Below, piece after piece: positions 28,928 to 40,839 of a stretch of DNA of 64,000 nucleotides. Source of the stretch: Desulfobaculum xiamenense. Its GTDB lineage: Bacteria > Desulfobacterota > Desulfovibrionia > Desulfovibrionales > Desulfovibrionaceae. Position 1 is the first letter of the stretch; every line of letters begins with the position of its first letter. The position numbers and the translations under genes were made by a program. The notes beneath the pieces are model-generated. The model was not told the origin of the DNA, searched no databases, and was given only the letters and a program-made list of their open reading frames with translations. The stretch is from assembly GCF_011927665.1 (NCBI RefSeq), contig NZ_JAATJA010000002.1, forward strand, positions 1,091,944 through 1,155,943, in the 5' to 3' direction.

Positions 28928-29953
28928 ATGCGGATTCTCAATATCGACGGCAACTACTTCGTGCCCGAGTTCCGCGAACTCGGGCACGAAGTGCTCACCA
29001 TCGGTCCCCGCCCTGGGGACGACGTGGTCATCGACCGCCAACTGCCGCTGGGCAGACTGGTCGATATCCTCGATTCGTGCGGATTCGTGCCCGATGTCGT
29101 GCTGTGGTGCGACATCGGCAAGCCGCCGGGAGTCTTCGGCTTCGAGGACCTGCCCGCCGCCACCATCGCCTTTTCCATCGATCAGTACTGCAACCCGTGG
29201 CACGTGCCCTACAGCGGCGGGTTCGATCTCGTCCTCGTGGCGCAGAAGGATTACCTCGATCTCTTCGCGCACGAGAGCCTTTCGCGGCGCGCGCGGTGGA
29301 TGCCGCTGTTTTGCGAGCCGCGCTACGACACGCCGGACGATGCCCCGCGCGACATTCCCGTGAGCTTCGTGGGCACGGTGTCCGGCAGCATCAATGTGGA
29401 GCGGGCACGCTTTCTGGAGGCCTTTCGGCGCGTTCATCCGTTGTACGTGACCAGCGGGCGCTACCAGCCCATCTTCGCGCGAAGCCGCATCGTGCTGAAC
29501 CAGAGCGCGGCGGGCGAGGTCAATTTCCGGGTCTTTCAGGCTGCGGCCTGCGGGGCCGCCGTGTTGACGGAGGACGTGGAGAACGGGCTTGGCGAGTTGT
29601 TTCGGGTAGGGCAGGATATACTGGTCTATCCGCGCGGCGACGCGACGGCTGCGGCCGTGGTGGCCGCACGCGCGCTGGCGGATGCCGAGGGCTTGGCGCG
29701 CATCGCGCAATCCGGGCGGGAACGCGTGCTGACACGGCACTCCAGCCTGTCGCGAGCGCGGACCATTCTGCGCGAGGCCGATGCGCTGGTCCGCGCAGGG
29801 TCGTGGTTGCGTCGCAGGGCAGAGCGTGCGACCGTACGATCGGAGCTTGCCAAGGCGTTTCTCTCGCTGGCGACGGATGCGAAACTGCCCCTGCCGCCCG
29901 AGCATCGCGCCAAGTATGCGCATATAGGGAATCTGTACATGAACCGGGGATAG
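28928..29953 (+). CDS. CgeB-type glycosyltransferase (GT4-like C-terminal domain)
   Basis: 341 residues, soluble. The N-terminal half starts MRILNIDGNYFVPEF and contains 'AATIAFSIDQYCNPWH'. The C-terminal half (~190-290, 'QPIFARSRIVLNQSAAGEVNF', 'RVFQAAACGAAVLTEDVENG') matches the Glyco_trans_1_2/CgeB domain, in which the Glu and Asn-rich segment binds the sugar nucleotide. Donor and acceptor are unknown; surface or flagellin glycosylation is possible. It lies 58 bp after metG with no good Shine-Dalgarno sequence. A hairpin precedes the start and a perfect 17-bp inverted repeat lies within codons ~10-22, so translation may be controlled by RNA structure. Confidence 0.8.
   Translation: MRILNIDGNYFVPEFRELGHEVLTIGPRPGDDVVIDRQLPLGRLVDILDSCGFVPDVVLWCDIGKPPGVFGFEDLPAATIAFSIDQYCNPWHVPYSGGFDLVLVAQKDYLDLFAHESLSRRARWMPLFCEPRYDTPDDAPRDIPVSFVGTVSGSINVERARFLEAFRRVHPLYVTSGRYQPIFARSRIVLNQSAAGEVNFRVFQAAACGAAVLTEDVENGLGELFRVGQDILVYPRGDATAAAVVAARALADAEGLARIAQSGRERVLTRHSSLSRARTILREADALVRAGSWLRRRAERATVRSELAKAFLSLATDAKLPLPPEHRAKYAHIGNLYMNRG
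28956..28992 (+). repeat. perfect 17-bp inverted repeat inside coding sequence
   Basis: 28956-28972 and 28976-28992 are perfect reverse complements separated by CGC. The repeat lies in codons ~10-22 of the CgeB-like gene. It would form a very stable RNA hairpin; there is no T-run. Confidence 0.9.
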
Positions 29954-29970
29954 CGGCGGACTCTTTTCGC

Positions 29971-29999
29971 TGGACGAGTGAAGGCTCGTCAACTATAAC
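29971..29999 (+). promoter_or_regulatory. candidate promoter of carB-purF
   Basis: TGGACG, 17-bp spacer, TATAAC, giving a leader of about 135 nt before carB. An inverted repeat GACGAG-N6-CTCGTC (29973-29990) lies within it. The -10 is strong and the -35 4/6. Confidence 0.5.
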
Positions 30000-30140
30000 A
30001 CGCCCAGCCTTCCACCGGGAGGCACGATCCCGGCTTACATTCTCCCGATTTCCCCCCATGCAGGACGAACAGCGCGGCCAGCGGCCCGAACCGTCTGGTG
30101 CGCGTCAAGAAGTACATAACCCGAACCATACCGACACGAC

Positions 30141-33374
<3,234 letters not shown>

Positions 33375-33415
33375 AACTTCAACCGGCCGCCCTTGGGACG
33401 GCATCCGGCAAGGAA

Positions 33416-34804
33416 ATGAAGAAGGAATACTGCGGACTGTTCGGTATCTACAATCATCCGGAAGCTGCACGGATGACCTACTTCGGCCTTTACGCGCAGC
33501 AGCACCGCGGGCAGGAGAGCGCCGGCATCGTCACTTGGGACGGTTCCAAGCTTCGTGAGCAGAAGGGTATGGGGCTGGTGGCCGACGTGTTCAACGAAAG
33601 CCACCTGAGCGAACAGCTCAAGGGCAACATCGCCATCGGTCATGTGCGCTATTCCACGACGGGGGCGTCGCTTCTGCGCAACGCCCAGCCGTTCATGGTC
33701 CGCTTCGGCGACACCATGATCGCCATTGCCCACAACGGTAACCTCGTCAACGCGCACGAGTTGCGCGTTGAATTGGAGCACGGCGGCGCGATCTTCCAGA
33801 CCACCATGGACTCGGAAGTTATCGTCCACCTCATCGCCCGCAACATGAACGTTGATGGCGATTGCATCGAGGATGCCGTGGCCAAGGCCTGCCGCAGGGT
33901 GAAGGGTGCCTTCTCCCTGCTTATTCAGGCCAACGAGAAGCTCATCGCGGTGCGCGATCCTCACGGCATTCGGCCGCTGGCACTGGGCCGCGTGGGCGAT
34001 TCCTACGTGTTGGCCTCCGAGACCTGCGCCTTCGATCTGCTTGAAGCCGACTGCCTGCGTTCCATTCGTCCCGGCGAGATGCTCATTCTCGACGGCGAGG
34101 GCCAGCGCAGCAAGCTGTATGCGGAACCCAACGGCCGCAAGCAGTGCATCTTCGAGCTGATCTACTTCGCTCGGCCCGACTCCGACGTGTTCGGCCAGAA
34201 CGTCTACGGTTGCCGCAAGGCCATGGGCATGGCCCTGGCCAACGAGGCACCCGTGGACGCCGACTTCGTCATGCCCTTCCCGGATTCCGGCAACTACGCC
34301 GCCGTGGGCTACGCGCAGGCCTCTGGCCTGCCCTACGAGCAGTGCATGATCCGCAACCACTACGTGGGCCGGACCTTCATCCAGCCCTCGCAGGACATGC
34401 GCGACTTCAGCACCCGCGTGAAGCTCAATCCCGTGCGTAGCATGGTCAAGGACAAGCGACTTCTGGTCGTTGAGGACTCCATCGTCCGCGGCACCACCAT
34501 CCGCACCCGCGTGAAGAAGCTGCGCGAACTGGGCGCACGGGAAATCCACATGCGTGTGGCTTGCCCGTCCATCAAGTTCCCCTGCTTCTACGGCATCGAC
34601 TTCTCCAGCAAGGGCGAACTCATCGCGGCCAACCACGCCGTGGAGGACATCGCCCGCTACATCGGACTGGACAGCCTGCACTATCTGTCCATCCCCGGTC
34701 TGCTCTCCTCCGTGGAGGGACCGGATAACTTCTGTCTGGCCTGCTTCGACGGCGACTATCCCATCCCGCCCTGCGAGGGCGCGGGCAAGATGTGCCTCGA
34801 ATAG
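33416..34804 (+). CDS. purF: amidophosphoribosyltransferase
   Basis: 462 residues. First committed step of purine synthesis, transferring glutamine amide nitrogen to PRPP. MKKEY|CGLFG shows a short propeptide before the N-terminal nucleophile Cys6, so cleavage is expected. The Ntn glutaminase domain spans ~6-235 ('GLYAQQHRGQESAGIV'), then the phosphoribosyltransferase domain with the PRPP loop LLVVEDSIVRGTT. Cysteines near the end (DNFCLACF) and upstream ones fit the [4Fe-4S]-bearing Bacillus-type enzyme. It sits 41 bp after carB, linking pyrimidine and purine precursor synthesis in one transcript. Confidence 0.97.
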   Translation: MKKEYCGLFGIYNHPEAARMTYFGLYAQQHRGQESAGIVTWDGSKLREQKGMGLVADVFNESHLSEQLKGNIAIGHVRYSTTGASLLRNAQPFMVRFGDTMIAIAHNGNLVNAHELRVELEHGGAIFQTTMDSEVIVHLIARNMNVDGDCIEDAVAKACRRVKGAFSLLIQANEKLIAVRDPHGIRPLALGRVGDSYVLASETCAFDLLEADCLRSIRPGEMLILDGEGQRSKLYAEPNGRKQCIFELIYFARPDSDVFGQNVYGCRKAMGMALANEAPVDADFVMPFPDSGNYAAVGYAQASGLPYEQCMIRNHYVGRTFIQPSQDMRDFSTRVKLNPVRSMVKDKRLLVVEDSIVRGTTIRTRVKKLRELGAREIHMRVACPSIKFPCFYGIDFSSKGELIAANHAVEDIARYIGLDSLHYLSIPGLLSSVEGPDNFCLACFDGDYPIPPCEGAGKMCLE

Positions 34805-34834
34805 CCCGGCATAGACATCAGGTATACAATAGCA

Positions 34835-35827
34835 ATGACTCCCAAGGCTTTGGAGCGTGATTGGCTGGCCCTCGGCCGCGAGGCCCTCGACATCGAGATC
34901 GAGGGCCTGCGCGAGGTCCGGTCGAAGCTCAATGGCGGTTTCGTGGAGGCGCTCGAACTTCTGGGCGCCTGCACGGGCCGTGTGGTGATTACCGGCATCG
35001 GCAAGTCTGGCCTCGTGGGCCGCAAGATCGCGGCTACCCTGTCCAGCACCGGCACGCCGTCCTTCTTCCTGCATCCCGTGGAAGGGGCGCATGGAGATCT
35101 CGGCATGCTGCGTCCGGAGGATGTGGCGCTGGCCATCTCCAACTCCGGCGAAACGGATGAACTCAACGCCATCCTGCCCACGCTGCGCAGCCTTGGGCTG
35201 CGCATCATCGGCATGACCGGCCGCAGCGATTCCACGCTGGCGCGTCTGTCGGACATTGTGCTCGACTGCGGCGTGAGCCGCGAGGCCTGCCCCCTCGGGC
35301 TGGCCCCCACGGCCAGCACCACCGCCGTGCTCGCGCTGGGCGATGCGCTGGCCTCGTGCCTCATCACCTGGAACCGTTTCGAGAAGGAGGACTTCGCGAA
35401 GCGGCATCCCGGCGGGTCGCTCGGGCAGCGCCTGAGCGCCTGTGTGCGCGAACTCATGCATACCCATGGCATGCCCGCCGCCCGTGAGAGCGTGTCCCTT
35501 GGCGAAGCGCTCATCGCGCTGAACGAGGGCGGTCTCGGCGCACTGGCGCTGACCGACGAGGGCGGACGCTTCACGGGTATCCTCACCGATGGCGACGTCC
35601 GCCGCCTACTGTGTGGCGGTAGCGTGAATCCCGAGGCGGCCGTCTCGGCGTTCATGACCCGCAACCCGGCCTGCGCGCGGCCCGACGTGTCCGCCGCTGA
35701 GGTGCTCGACGTCATGGAATCCCGCCAGATCACCGTCATTCCCGTCGTGGACGGGGAGGGCATTCTGGTGGGCATGATCCACCTGCACGACCTGCTCGGA
35801 AAGGGGCACCTGAAGTTCTCCGTGTAG
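34835..35827 (+). CDS. kdsD: D-arabinose-5-phosphate isomerase (KpsF/GutQ family)
   Basis: 330 residues. Interconverts ribulose-5-phosphate and arabinose-5-phosphate, the precursor of Kdo in lipopolysaccharide. The SIS domain (~35-175) carries 'VVITGIGKSGLVGRKIAATL', 'HPVEGAHGDLGML' and SNSGETDELNAILPTL. Two CBS domains follow (~210-265 and ~275-330). The segment FAKRHPGGSLGQRL is diagnostic. It fits the strong Lpx content of the window. It starts 30 bp after purF and precedes a membrane glycosyltransferase by 9 bp. Confidence 0.95.
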   Translation: MTPKALERDWLALGREALDIEIEGLREVRSKLNGGFVEALELLGACTGRVVITGIGKSGLVGRKIAATLSSTGTPSFFLHPVEGAHGDLGMLRPEDVALAISNSGETDELNAILPTLRSLGLRIIGMTGRSDSTLARLSDIVLDCGVSREACPLGLAPTASTTAVLALGDALASCLITWNRFEKEDFAKRHPGGSLGQRLSACVRELMHTHGMPAARESVSLGEALIALNEGGLGALALTDEGGRFTGILTDGDVRRLLCGGSVNPEAAVSAFMTRNPACARPDVSAAEVLDVMESRQITVIPVVDGEGILVGMIHLHDLLGKGHLKFSV

Positions 35828-35836
35828 CGGAGAAAC

Positions 35837-37477
35837 ATGGACCAGCGAATGAATCGACTGATCAACGAAACCGATTTTCGAGTGTGGGGATGCCGGCCTG
35901 GAGTCTTGGCCGGCGTTCTCATTTTGTTTACGACGCTCGCCCGCGTGGCCTTCGTGCTTTCGGGCCAGCTCGATCTGGTGCAGGACGAAGCCCAGTACTG
36001 GGACTGGTCGCGCACCTTCCAGCTTTCCTATTTCACTAAGGGCCCGCTCATCGCGTGGATCATCGGCGGTGGCACGGCCATCTTCGGTGATACACCCCTC
36101 GGCGTGCGCTTCGGGGCCATTGCCGGTGCCGCGCTGACGCAGATCATCGTCTATCTCGGCATCGCGCGGCTGTGGGGCCGTCCCCGGCTGGCCTTCCTGT
36201 CGCTGGTGGTGCTCAACTGCTCGCTTCTGGCCATGGCCTCGGGCATCCTGATGACCACGGACAATCCGCTCCTCGTGTGCTGGTACGGCGCGCTCTTTTC
36301 GCTGTACTGGGCCTCGCGTGAGCCGGAGCGGCATCTGCCCTATGTGCTGCTGGCGCTCACGCTGTGCGTGGGAACCCTCGCCAAGTACATGATGTTGGCC
36401 TTCGTGCCCACGGTTATCGTCTACGTGTGGCTGTTGCGGCGCAAGGGACTGTGCGAGCCCATGCTCGTGCGCAGGCTCGCCGTGGCCTGCCTTGTCGGCA
36501 CGGTCGGTGGCCTCGTGCCCATCGTGAACTGGAATCTCCAGAACGATTTCGCCGGGTTGCGGCATGTGTTGCACCTCGGCGGCATGGCTGGCTCCCGCGC
36601 GGAGACCTTCCTGCGCCTCGATAAGTTCCCTGAGTACATCGGCAGCCAGATCGGGCTGCTACTGCCGTGGTGGTTCCTGTACATGATGTTCGGTGCGGTG
36701 GCCGTGGTGCGCTCGCTGGCCGACGCTCCGGGCCGTGGTGTGCGCTCCGTGGAGGGACTGGGCTATCGCCAGAAGGCGCTTTTGGCCGCAGGCTTCTGGC
36801 CCATCTGGGGCTTCTTCATCCTGTGGTCCTTCCATACCAAGATCAATCCCAACTGGTCCGCCGTGAGCTACGCCAGCGGCTTCATCCTCGCCGCCGCCGC
36901 GTGGGATGCGGTGTGGCGCAGGCGGGGATGGCGCAATTGGCGCGTGTGGCCGTGGCCGTTCGTCGGCCTCGCGCTTATGGGCATGCTCATGCTGCACGAC
37001 ACGTTCCCCTTGCCGTGGCGCTATGATGGACGCCTGCCCATGGTGGGCGAGGTGCACATCGAGAATCCCATCCTGCATCTCAAGGGCTGGGACGACCTCG
37101 GCCGCAAGGTCGACGAACTGCGTCGGACGCGCTTCGAGAATCCCGACAATGTGTTTTTCTTCGGCGACAACTACGACGTGACCGCCGCCCTGTCGTGGAA
37201 CGTGCCCGGCAAGGAGCGCGCATTCTGCCTGCCCGGCGGCAGGCGGCTCAACCAGTACGACCTGTGGCCCGGACCCGAGGGCCGCGAGGGTTGGGACGCC
37301 ATCTTCGTGCGCAAGAAATTCTCCGGACCGCGCGATTCGCTCCTTGAGCGTTTTGCAAGATACGAGACAATACAGTATCAATCGCAGCACGGGGACCGTC
37401 CCGCGCGGCGGTTCACCATCTATCTGTGTTACGGATTCAGCGGCCAGTGGCCGCCAGCGCAAGGGACGGACTATTAG
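35837..37477 (+). CDS. GT39/ArnT-type integral membrane glycosyltransferase
   Basis: 546 residues with about ten or more membrane helices in the first ~390 residues and a periplasmic C-terminal domain. The catalytic-type loop after TM1 contains 'LVQDEAQYWDWSRTFQLSYF' and FTKGPLIAW, where the acidic DE pair corresponds to the conserved residues of PMT/ArnT enzymes using polyprenyl-phosphate sugars. 'SGILMTTDNPLLVCW' also matches this family. Likely substrates are lipid A, peptidoglycan-linked or other envelope acceptors; the exact sugar is not evident. It lies 9 bp after kdsD and 1 bp before the YkgJ-like gene. Confidence 0.88.
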   Translation: MDQRMNRLINETDFRVWGCRPGVLAGVLILFTTLARVAFVLSGQLDLVQDEAQYWDWSRTFQLSYFTKGPLIAWIIGGGTAIFGDTPLGVRFGAIAGAALTQIIVYLGIARLWGRPRLAFLSLVVLNCSLLAMASGILMTTDNPLLVCWYGALFSLYWASREPERHLPYVLLALTLCVGTLAKYMMLAFVPTVIVYVWLLRRKGLCEPMLVRRLAVACLVGTVGGLVPIVNWNLQNDFAGLRHVLHLGGMAGSRAETFLRLDKFPEYIGSQIGLLLPWWFLYMMFGAVAVVRSLADAPGRGVRSVEGLGYRQKALLAAGFWPIWGFFILWSFHTKINPNWSAVSYASGFILAAAAWDAVWRRRGWRNWRVWPWPFVGLALMGMLMLHDTFPLPWRYDGRLPMVGEVHIENPILHLKGWDDLGRKVDELRRTRFENPDNVFFFGDNYDVTAALSWNVPGKERAFCLPGGRRLNQYDLWPGPEGREGWDAIFVRKKFSGPRDSLLERFARYETIQYQSQHGDRPARRFTIYLCYGFSGQWPPAQGTDY

Positions 37478-37478
37478 C

Positions 37479-38033
37479 ATGCAGGACCCGCACGTCTGCG
37501 CGCGCTGTGCGGCGCAGGGCACGACATGCTGCAAGCTCACCCCCGGCGAGGAGGGCAACTGCTTCCCCTTGTCCGAGGTCGAACGCTCGCGTATTCTCGC
37601 ACATTGCGGTGATGCGGGCGTGTTTGTCGTGGAGCGCAACACCGGGCCGTTTTTGCTTGGCCTCAAGCGGGCGTTTCCCGGCGAGGAGCGGCTCATCGAG
37701 GAGCTGTTTCCCGTACGCGAAGGGGCCACGCACCATCGACTGGCCACGCTGCCCGATGGATCGTGCAAGCTGCTCGGCCCGCAGGGCTGTACCCTGCCGC
37801 GCGAAGTGCGTCCCTACTATTGCCGACTGTTCCCTTTCTGGGCAGTCGGCCGGCGGATCATGATCTTCGCCTCTGCGCGTTGCCTCGCGCAGAAGGAAAC
37901 GGCGGCCCTTGCTCGGCTGACGGAAGCTCTCGGCGTGACCGAGGCGGAAATCCGTCGCCTGCACGGCTGCCTGCGCATGGCCTGGGGGCTTTCGCCCCGC
38001 AAGGGCATGCCGACTGTCATTAACAGGCTCTAA
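37479..38033 (+). CDS. YkgJ-family cysteine cluster protein
   Basis: 184 residues with the zinc/iron-chelating YkgJ-type cysteine pattern: C7, C10, C17 and C18 (DPHVCARCAAQGTTCCKL), GNCFPL, 'DGSCKLLGPQGCTLP' and YYCRLFPFW. It probably binds a metal or Fe-S cluster; function in this family is not established. The chosen ATG is 1 bp past the upstream stop, and the upstream in-frame extension overlaps the glycosyltransferase gene. It is followed by the class A PBP 11 bp later, so it belongs to the same transcript. Confidence 0.83.
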   Translation: MQDPHVCARCAAQGTTCCKLTPGEEGNCFPLSEVERSRILAHCGDAGVFVVERNTGPFLLGLKRAFPGEERLIEELFPVREGATHHRLATLPDGSCKLLGPQGCTLPREVRPYYCRLFPFWAVGRRIMIFASARCLAQKETAALARLTEALGVTEAEIRRLHGCLRMAWGLSPRKGMPTVINRL

Positions 38034-38044
38034 CGGTTCGATAC

Positions 38045-40420
38045 ATGAAAAAAATACTGCTGGTGCTTGGTGGCCTTGCGGGAGTCGGTGCGCTGTGCGC
38101 CGTCGCGCTGATTGGAATGCTCTATTACTGGGCCTCGCGCGATCTTCCCGATTTCGAGAACATCACCGACTACAACCCGCCGCTGGCGACGACCGTCTAC
38201 ACCTGCGACGACCGCGTGTTGGGCTACTTCTACCGCGAGAAGCGATTCCTCGTGCGTCTGGAGGATATGCCCGGTTATCTGCCGCGTTGTTTCCTCGCTG
38301 CGGAGGATTCCGGCTTCTACGAGCACGAGGGTGTGGACCTTGGAGCCATCTTCCGTGCGTTCGTGAAGAACCTTCAGGCCGGGCATGTGGTCCAGGGCGG
38401 CAGCACCATCACCCAGCAGGTCATCAAGTCCCTGCTGCTCACGCCGGAGCGCAGCTACAAGCGCAAGATCAAGGAAGCCATCCTTGCTTACCGGCTTGAG
38501 AGCTACCTGACCAAGGACGAGATTCTCACCATCTATCTGAACCAGATTTTCTTCGGCGCTCGGGCTTATGGCATCGAGGCCGCCGCGCGCGTCTACTTCG
38601 GCGTGCACGTGAACGAGCTGACCCTCGGTCAGGCGGCCATTCTCGCCGGTCTGCCCAAGGGACCCAGCGCCTACAATCCCTATCGCAATCTTCAGGGCGC
38701 GCTGAACCGCAAGCATTACGTGCTGGGTCGCATGCTCGAAATGGAATGGATCACCCGCGAGCAGTACGACGCCGCGCTGGCCGAGCCTGTCGTCCTCAAG
38801 AGTATGGAGGACCCCTCGTGGCAGCAGGGCGCGTACTATCTGGAAGAGGTCCGGCGCAGGCTCATCGACCGTTTTGGCGAGGATGCCGTGTACACCGCTG
38901 GCATGCACGTGCATAGCGCCGTTGATCTCACGCATCAGGTCGCGGCGGAGCAGGCCCTGCGCCGTGGGCTGATCGATTCCGCCCGCCGACGTGGCTGGAT
39001 TGGTCCCAACCGTCATCTGGAGGAGGGCGAGTGGTCGTCCTTCCTGACCTCTACGCCGCATGTTGTCGAGGCCCTCGTGCCCGGCGAATGGGTGGAGGTG
39101 TTGGTGACCGGCGTCGAGCGCGACAGCGCCGAGGTGCGCTTCGGGCAGTTCCGTGGGGCCATTGGCGTGGATACCGTTCATTGGGCGCGTATCCCCGATC
39201 CGACCAAGGCCACTGAGGAAGTGCCGAGCGTGCGGGACTGCCGCACCATCCTTTCGCCCGGCGATGTGGTCTGGGCCTCCGTTACGGAGATTCCCGCCGC
39301 CATCGCGCAGGGGACGAATCCGGAGGCCGCGGTGTGGCCGCTGGCCCTTGAGCGCGAGCCGGAAGTGCAGGGCGCTCTGGTGTCCATGGAGCCCGCCACG
39401 GGCGAGGTGCGGGCGCTGGTCGGCGGCTATAGCTTCGAGACCAGCCAGTTCAACCGCGCCACGCAGGCCAGCCGCCAGCCTGGTTCGGCTTTCAAGCCCA
39501 TCGTGTATTCCACGGCCTTCGACAACGGCATGACGCCGTCCACGGTCATGCTCGATGCGCCTATCGTCTACACGGACTACGAGAACGATAGGACGTGGAA
39601 GCCCGACAACTTCGAGGGCGTGTTCTACGGGCCCACCATCCTGCGCACCGCGCTGGTCAAGTCGCGCAACCTCGTGACCATCCGCATCGCCCAGCAGCTC
39701 GGCATTCGCAAGATCATCGAGCGCGCGCAGGCCATGGGCCTCGAAAGCGAATTCCCCGAGGACCTTTCGGTGAGCCTCGGCTCCTCGCCGGTGACGCCGC
39801 TTAACCTGACGCAGGCCTATTCAGCATTCGCCCGAGGCGGTAGCTGGATCAAGCCCCGCCTCATCCTCAAGGTAGAGAGCGCATGGGGCAAGGAGCTGTT
39901 CGTCAATCAGCCGGAGACGGCGGAAGCCCTGTCGCCCGAGACGGCCTACATCATCAACTGTCTGCTTAAGGAAGTCGTGCGCGACGGCACGGGCTGGCGC
40001 GTGCGCCGGGCCTTTAATCGTCCCATAGCCGGTAAGACCGGCACGTCCAACAACGAGCAGGACGCATGGTTCGTGGGGTATACTCCCCACCTGCTGACCA
40101 CGGTCTACGTCGGCTTCGACCAGATGGCCCCCATGGGCAAGTACGAGACCGGCTCCCGCGCCGCGTCGCCCATTTGGGTGGATTATCGCAAGGCCGTGGA
40201 GGCGAACTATCCCGAGGCGGATTTCCCGCAGCCTCCGGGCATCGTTATGACTCGCATCGACGCCGCCACCGGCCTTTTGGCCGGGCCGGGCACCGAGCGC
40301 AGCTACTTCCTGCCCTACAAGGCGGGCACCCAGCCCACCGAAACCGCCGAGCCCGACGCCACCGCGCCGACCAACGGCAGCAGCGCCGCGGGCGAGAATC
40401 TGCTCAAGCAGATATTCTGA
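38045..40420 (+). CDS. mrcA: class A penicillin-binding protein 1A
   Basis: 791 residues, bifunctional peptidoglycan synthase anchored by TM ~7-29. The GT51 glycosyltransferase domain (~60-235) has 'RCFLAAEDSGFYEHEGVDLG' (Glu87) and QGGSTITQQVIK. An OB-like insert (ODD domain) spans ~320-415. The transpeptidase domain has the SxxK serine at S481 (RQPGSAFKP), an SRN motif in 'ALVKSRNLVT', and AGKTGTSN. It ends with a short low-complexity tail. It follows the YkgJ gene by 11 bp, and a strong terminator ends the run from kdsD. Confidence 0.95.
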   Translation: MKKILLVLGGLAGVGALCAVALIGMLYYWASRDLPDFENITDYNPPLATTVYTCDDRVLGYFYREKRFLVRLEDMPGYLPRCFLAAEDSGFYEHEGVDLGAIFRAFVKNLQAGHVVQGGSTITQQVIKSLLLTPERSYKRKIKEAILAYRLESYLTKDEILTIYLNQIFFGARAYGIEAAARVYFGVHVNELTLGQAAILAGLPKGPSAYNPYRNLQGALNRKHYVLGRMLEMEWITREQYDAALAEPVVLKSMEDPSWQQGAYYLEEVRRRLIDRFGEDAVYTAGMHVHSAVDLTHQVAAEQALRRGLIDSARRRGWIGPNRHLEEGEWSSFLTSTPHVVEALVPGEWVEVLVTGVERDSAEVRFGQFRGAIGVDTVHWARIPDPTKATEEVPSVRDCRTILSPGDVVWASVTEIPAAIAQGTNPEAAVWPLALEREPEVQGALVSMEPATGEVRALVGGYSFETSQFNRATQASRQPGSAFKPIVYSTAFDNGMTPSTVMLDAPIVYTDYENDRTWKPDNFEGVFYGPTILRTALVKSRNLVTIRIAQQLGIRKIIERAQAMGLESEFPEDLSVSLGSSPVTPLNLTQAYSAFARGGSWIKPRLILKVESAWGKELFVNQPETAEALSPETAYIINCLLKEVVRDGTGWRVRRAFNRPIAGKTGTSNNEQDAWFVGYTPHLLTTVYVGFDQMAPMGKYETGSRAASPIWVDYRKAVEANYPEADFPQPPGIVMTRIDAATGLLAGPGTERSYFLPYKAGTQPTETAEPDATAPTNGSSAAGENLLKQIF

Positions 40421-40448
40421 TCCCGTAGGTCGATTCAAGCGCAAGCAG

Positions 40449-40482
40449 GCGCGCCGTGCATGAGCACGGCGCGCTTTTTTTT
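40449..40482 (+). terminator. intrinsic terminator after mrcA
   Basis: A perfect 11-bp stem, GCGCGCCGTGC / GCACGGCGCGC, with an ATGA loop and eight T residues. Confidence 0.96.
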
Positions 40483-40712
40483 GTTCCTGTGTACGGGAAA
40501 CCGTGGAAAGGGCCGTGAGCCGGATTTTTTCGGCGGTCTAACGTAATATGCTGATTGGATATGAAAAATGGACAGTGATTGTGATGTAACCTGTAAGGTG
40601 TGTGCGACATGTAGCGTGCTGAATTGGATTTAGCGTATGAAGATATGATGCAGTGATGGCAATATGTTGTCTATTAAAATGCATCACTGCGATGTTGTGA
40701 GTCTGCCAGACC
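40483..40712. other. A/T-richer intergenic region upstream of flagellin
   Basis: This ~230-bp stretch is noticeably more A/T-rich than the rest of the window and contains no convincing gene. It lies between the mrcA terminator and the flagellin promoter and could hold upstream control sites. Confidence 0.4.
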
Positions 40713-40740
40713 TAAAGTTGTGTCAATTAAAGGTCGATAA
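40713..40740 (+). promoter_or_regulatory. sigma-28 (FliA) type promoter of flagellin
   Basis: TAAAGTTG (40713-40720) and GTCGATAA (40733-40740) each match the enterobacterial sigma-28 consensus (TAAAGTTT, GCCGATAA) at 7 of 8 positions. The spacer is 12 bp rather than the usual 11. The ATG lies about 100 bp downstream. Confidence 0.75.
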
Positions 40741-40839
40741 GTGTTGCACGTGGGTAGGGGCAACAGGTCCTGACTTTGGGGGAAGATGGGACGACCGCCC
40801 TGACGGCAAGGAAGTCATTGCATTCAAGGAGGAAAGGCA

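Noticed and set aside
40656..40672. Possible sigma-54 promoter (TGGCAA...TTGT) upstream of flagellin
   Set aside because: The GG and GC elements are out of register by one base and the GC doublet is absent; the sigma-28 match nearby is far better.
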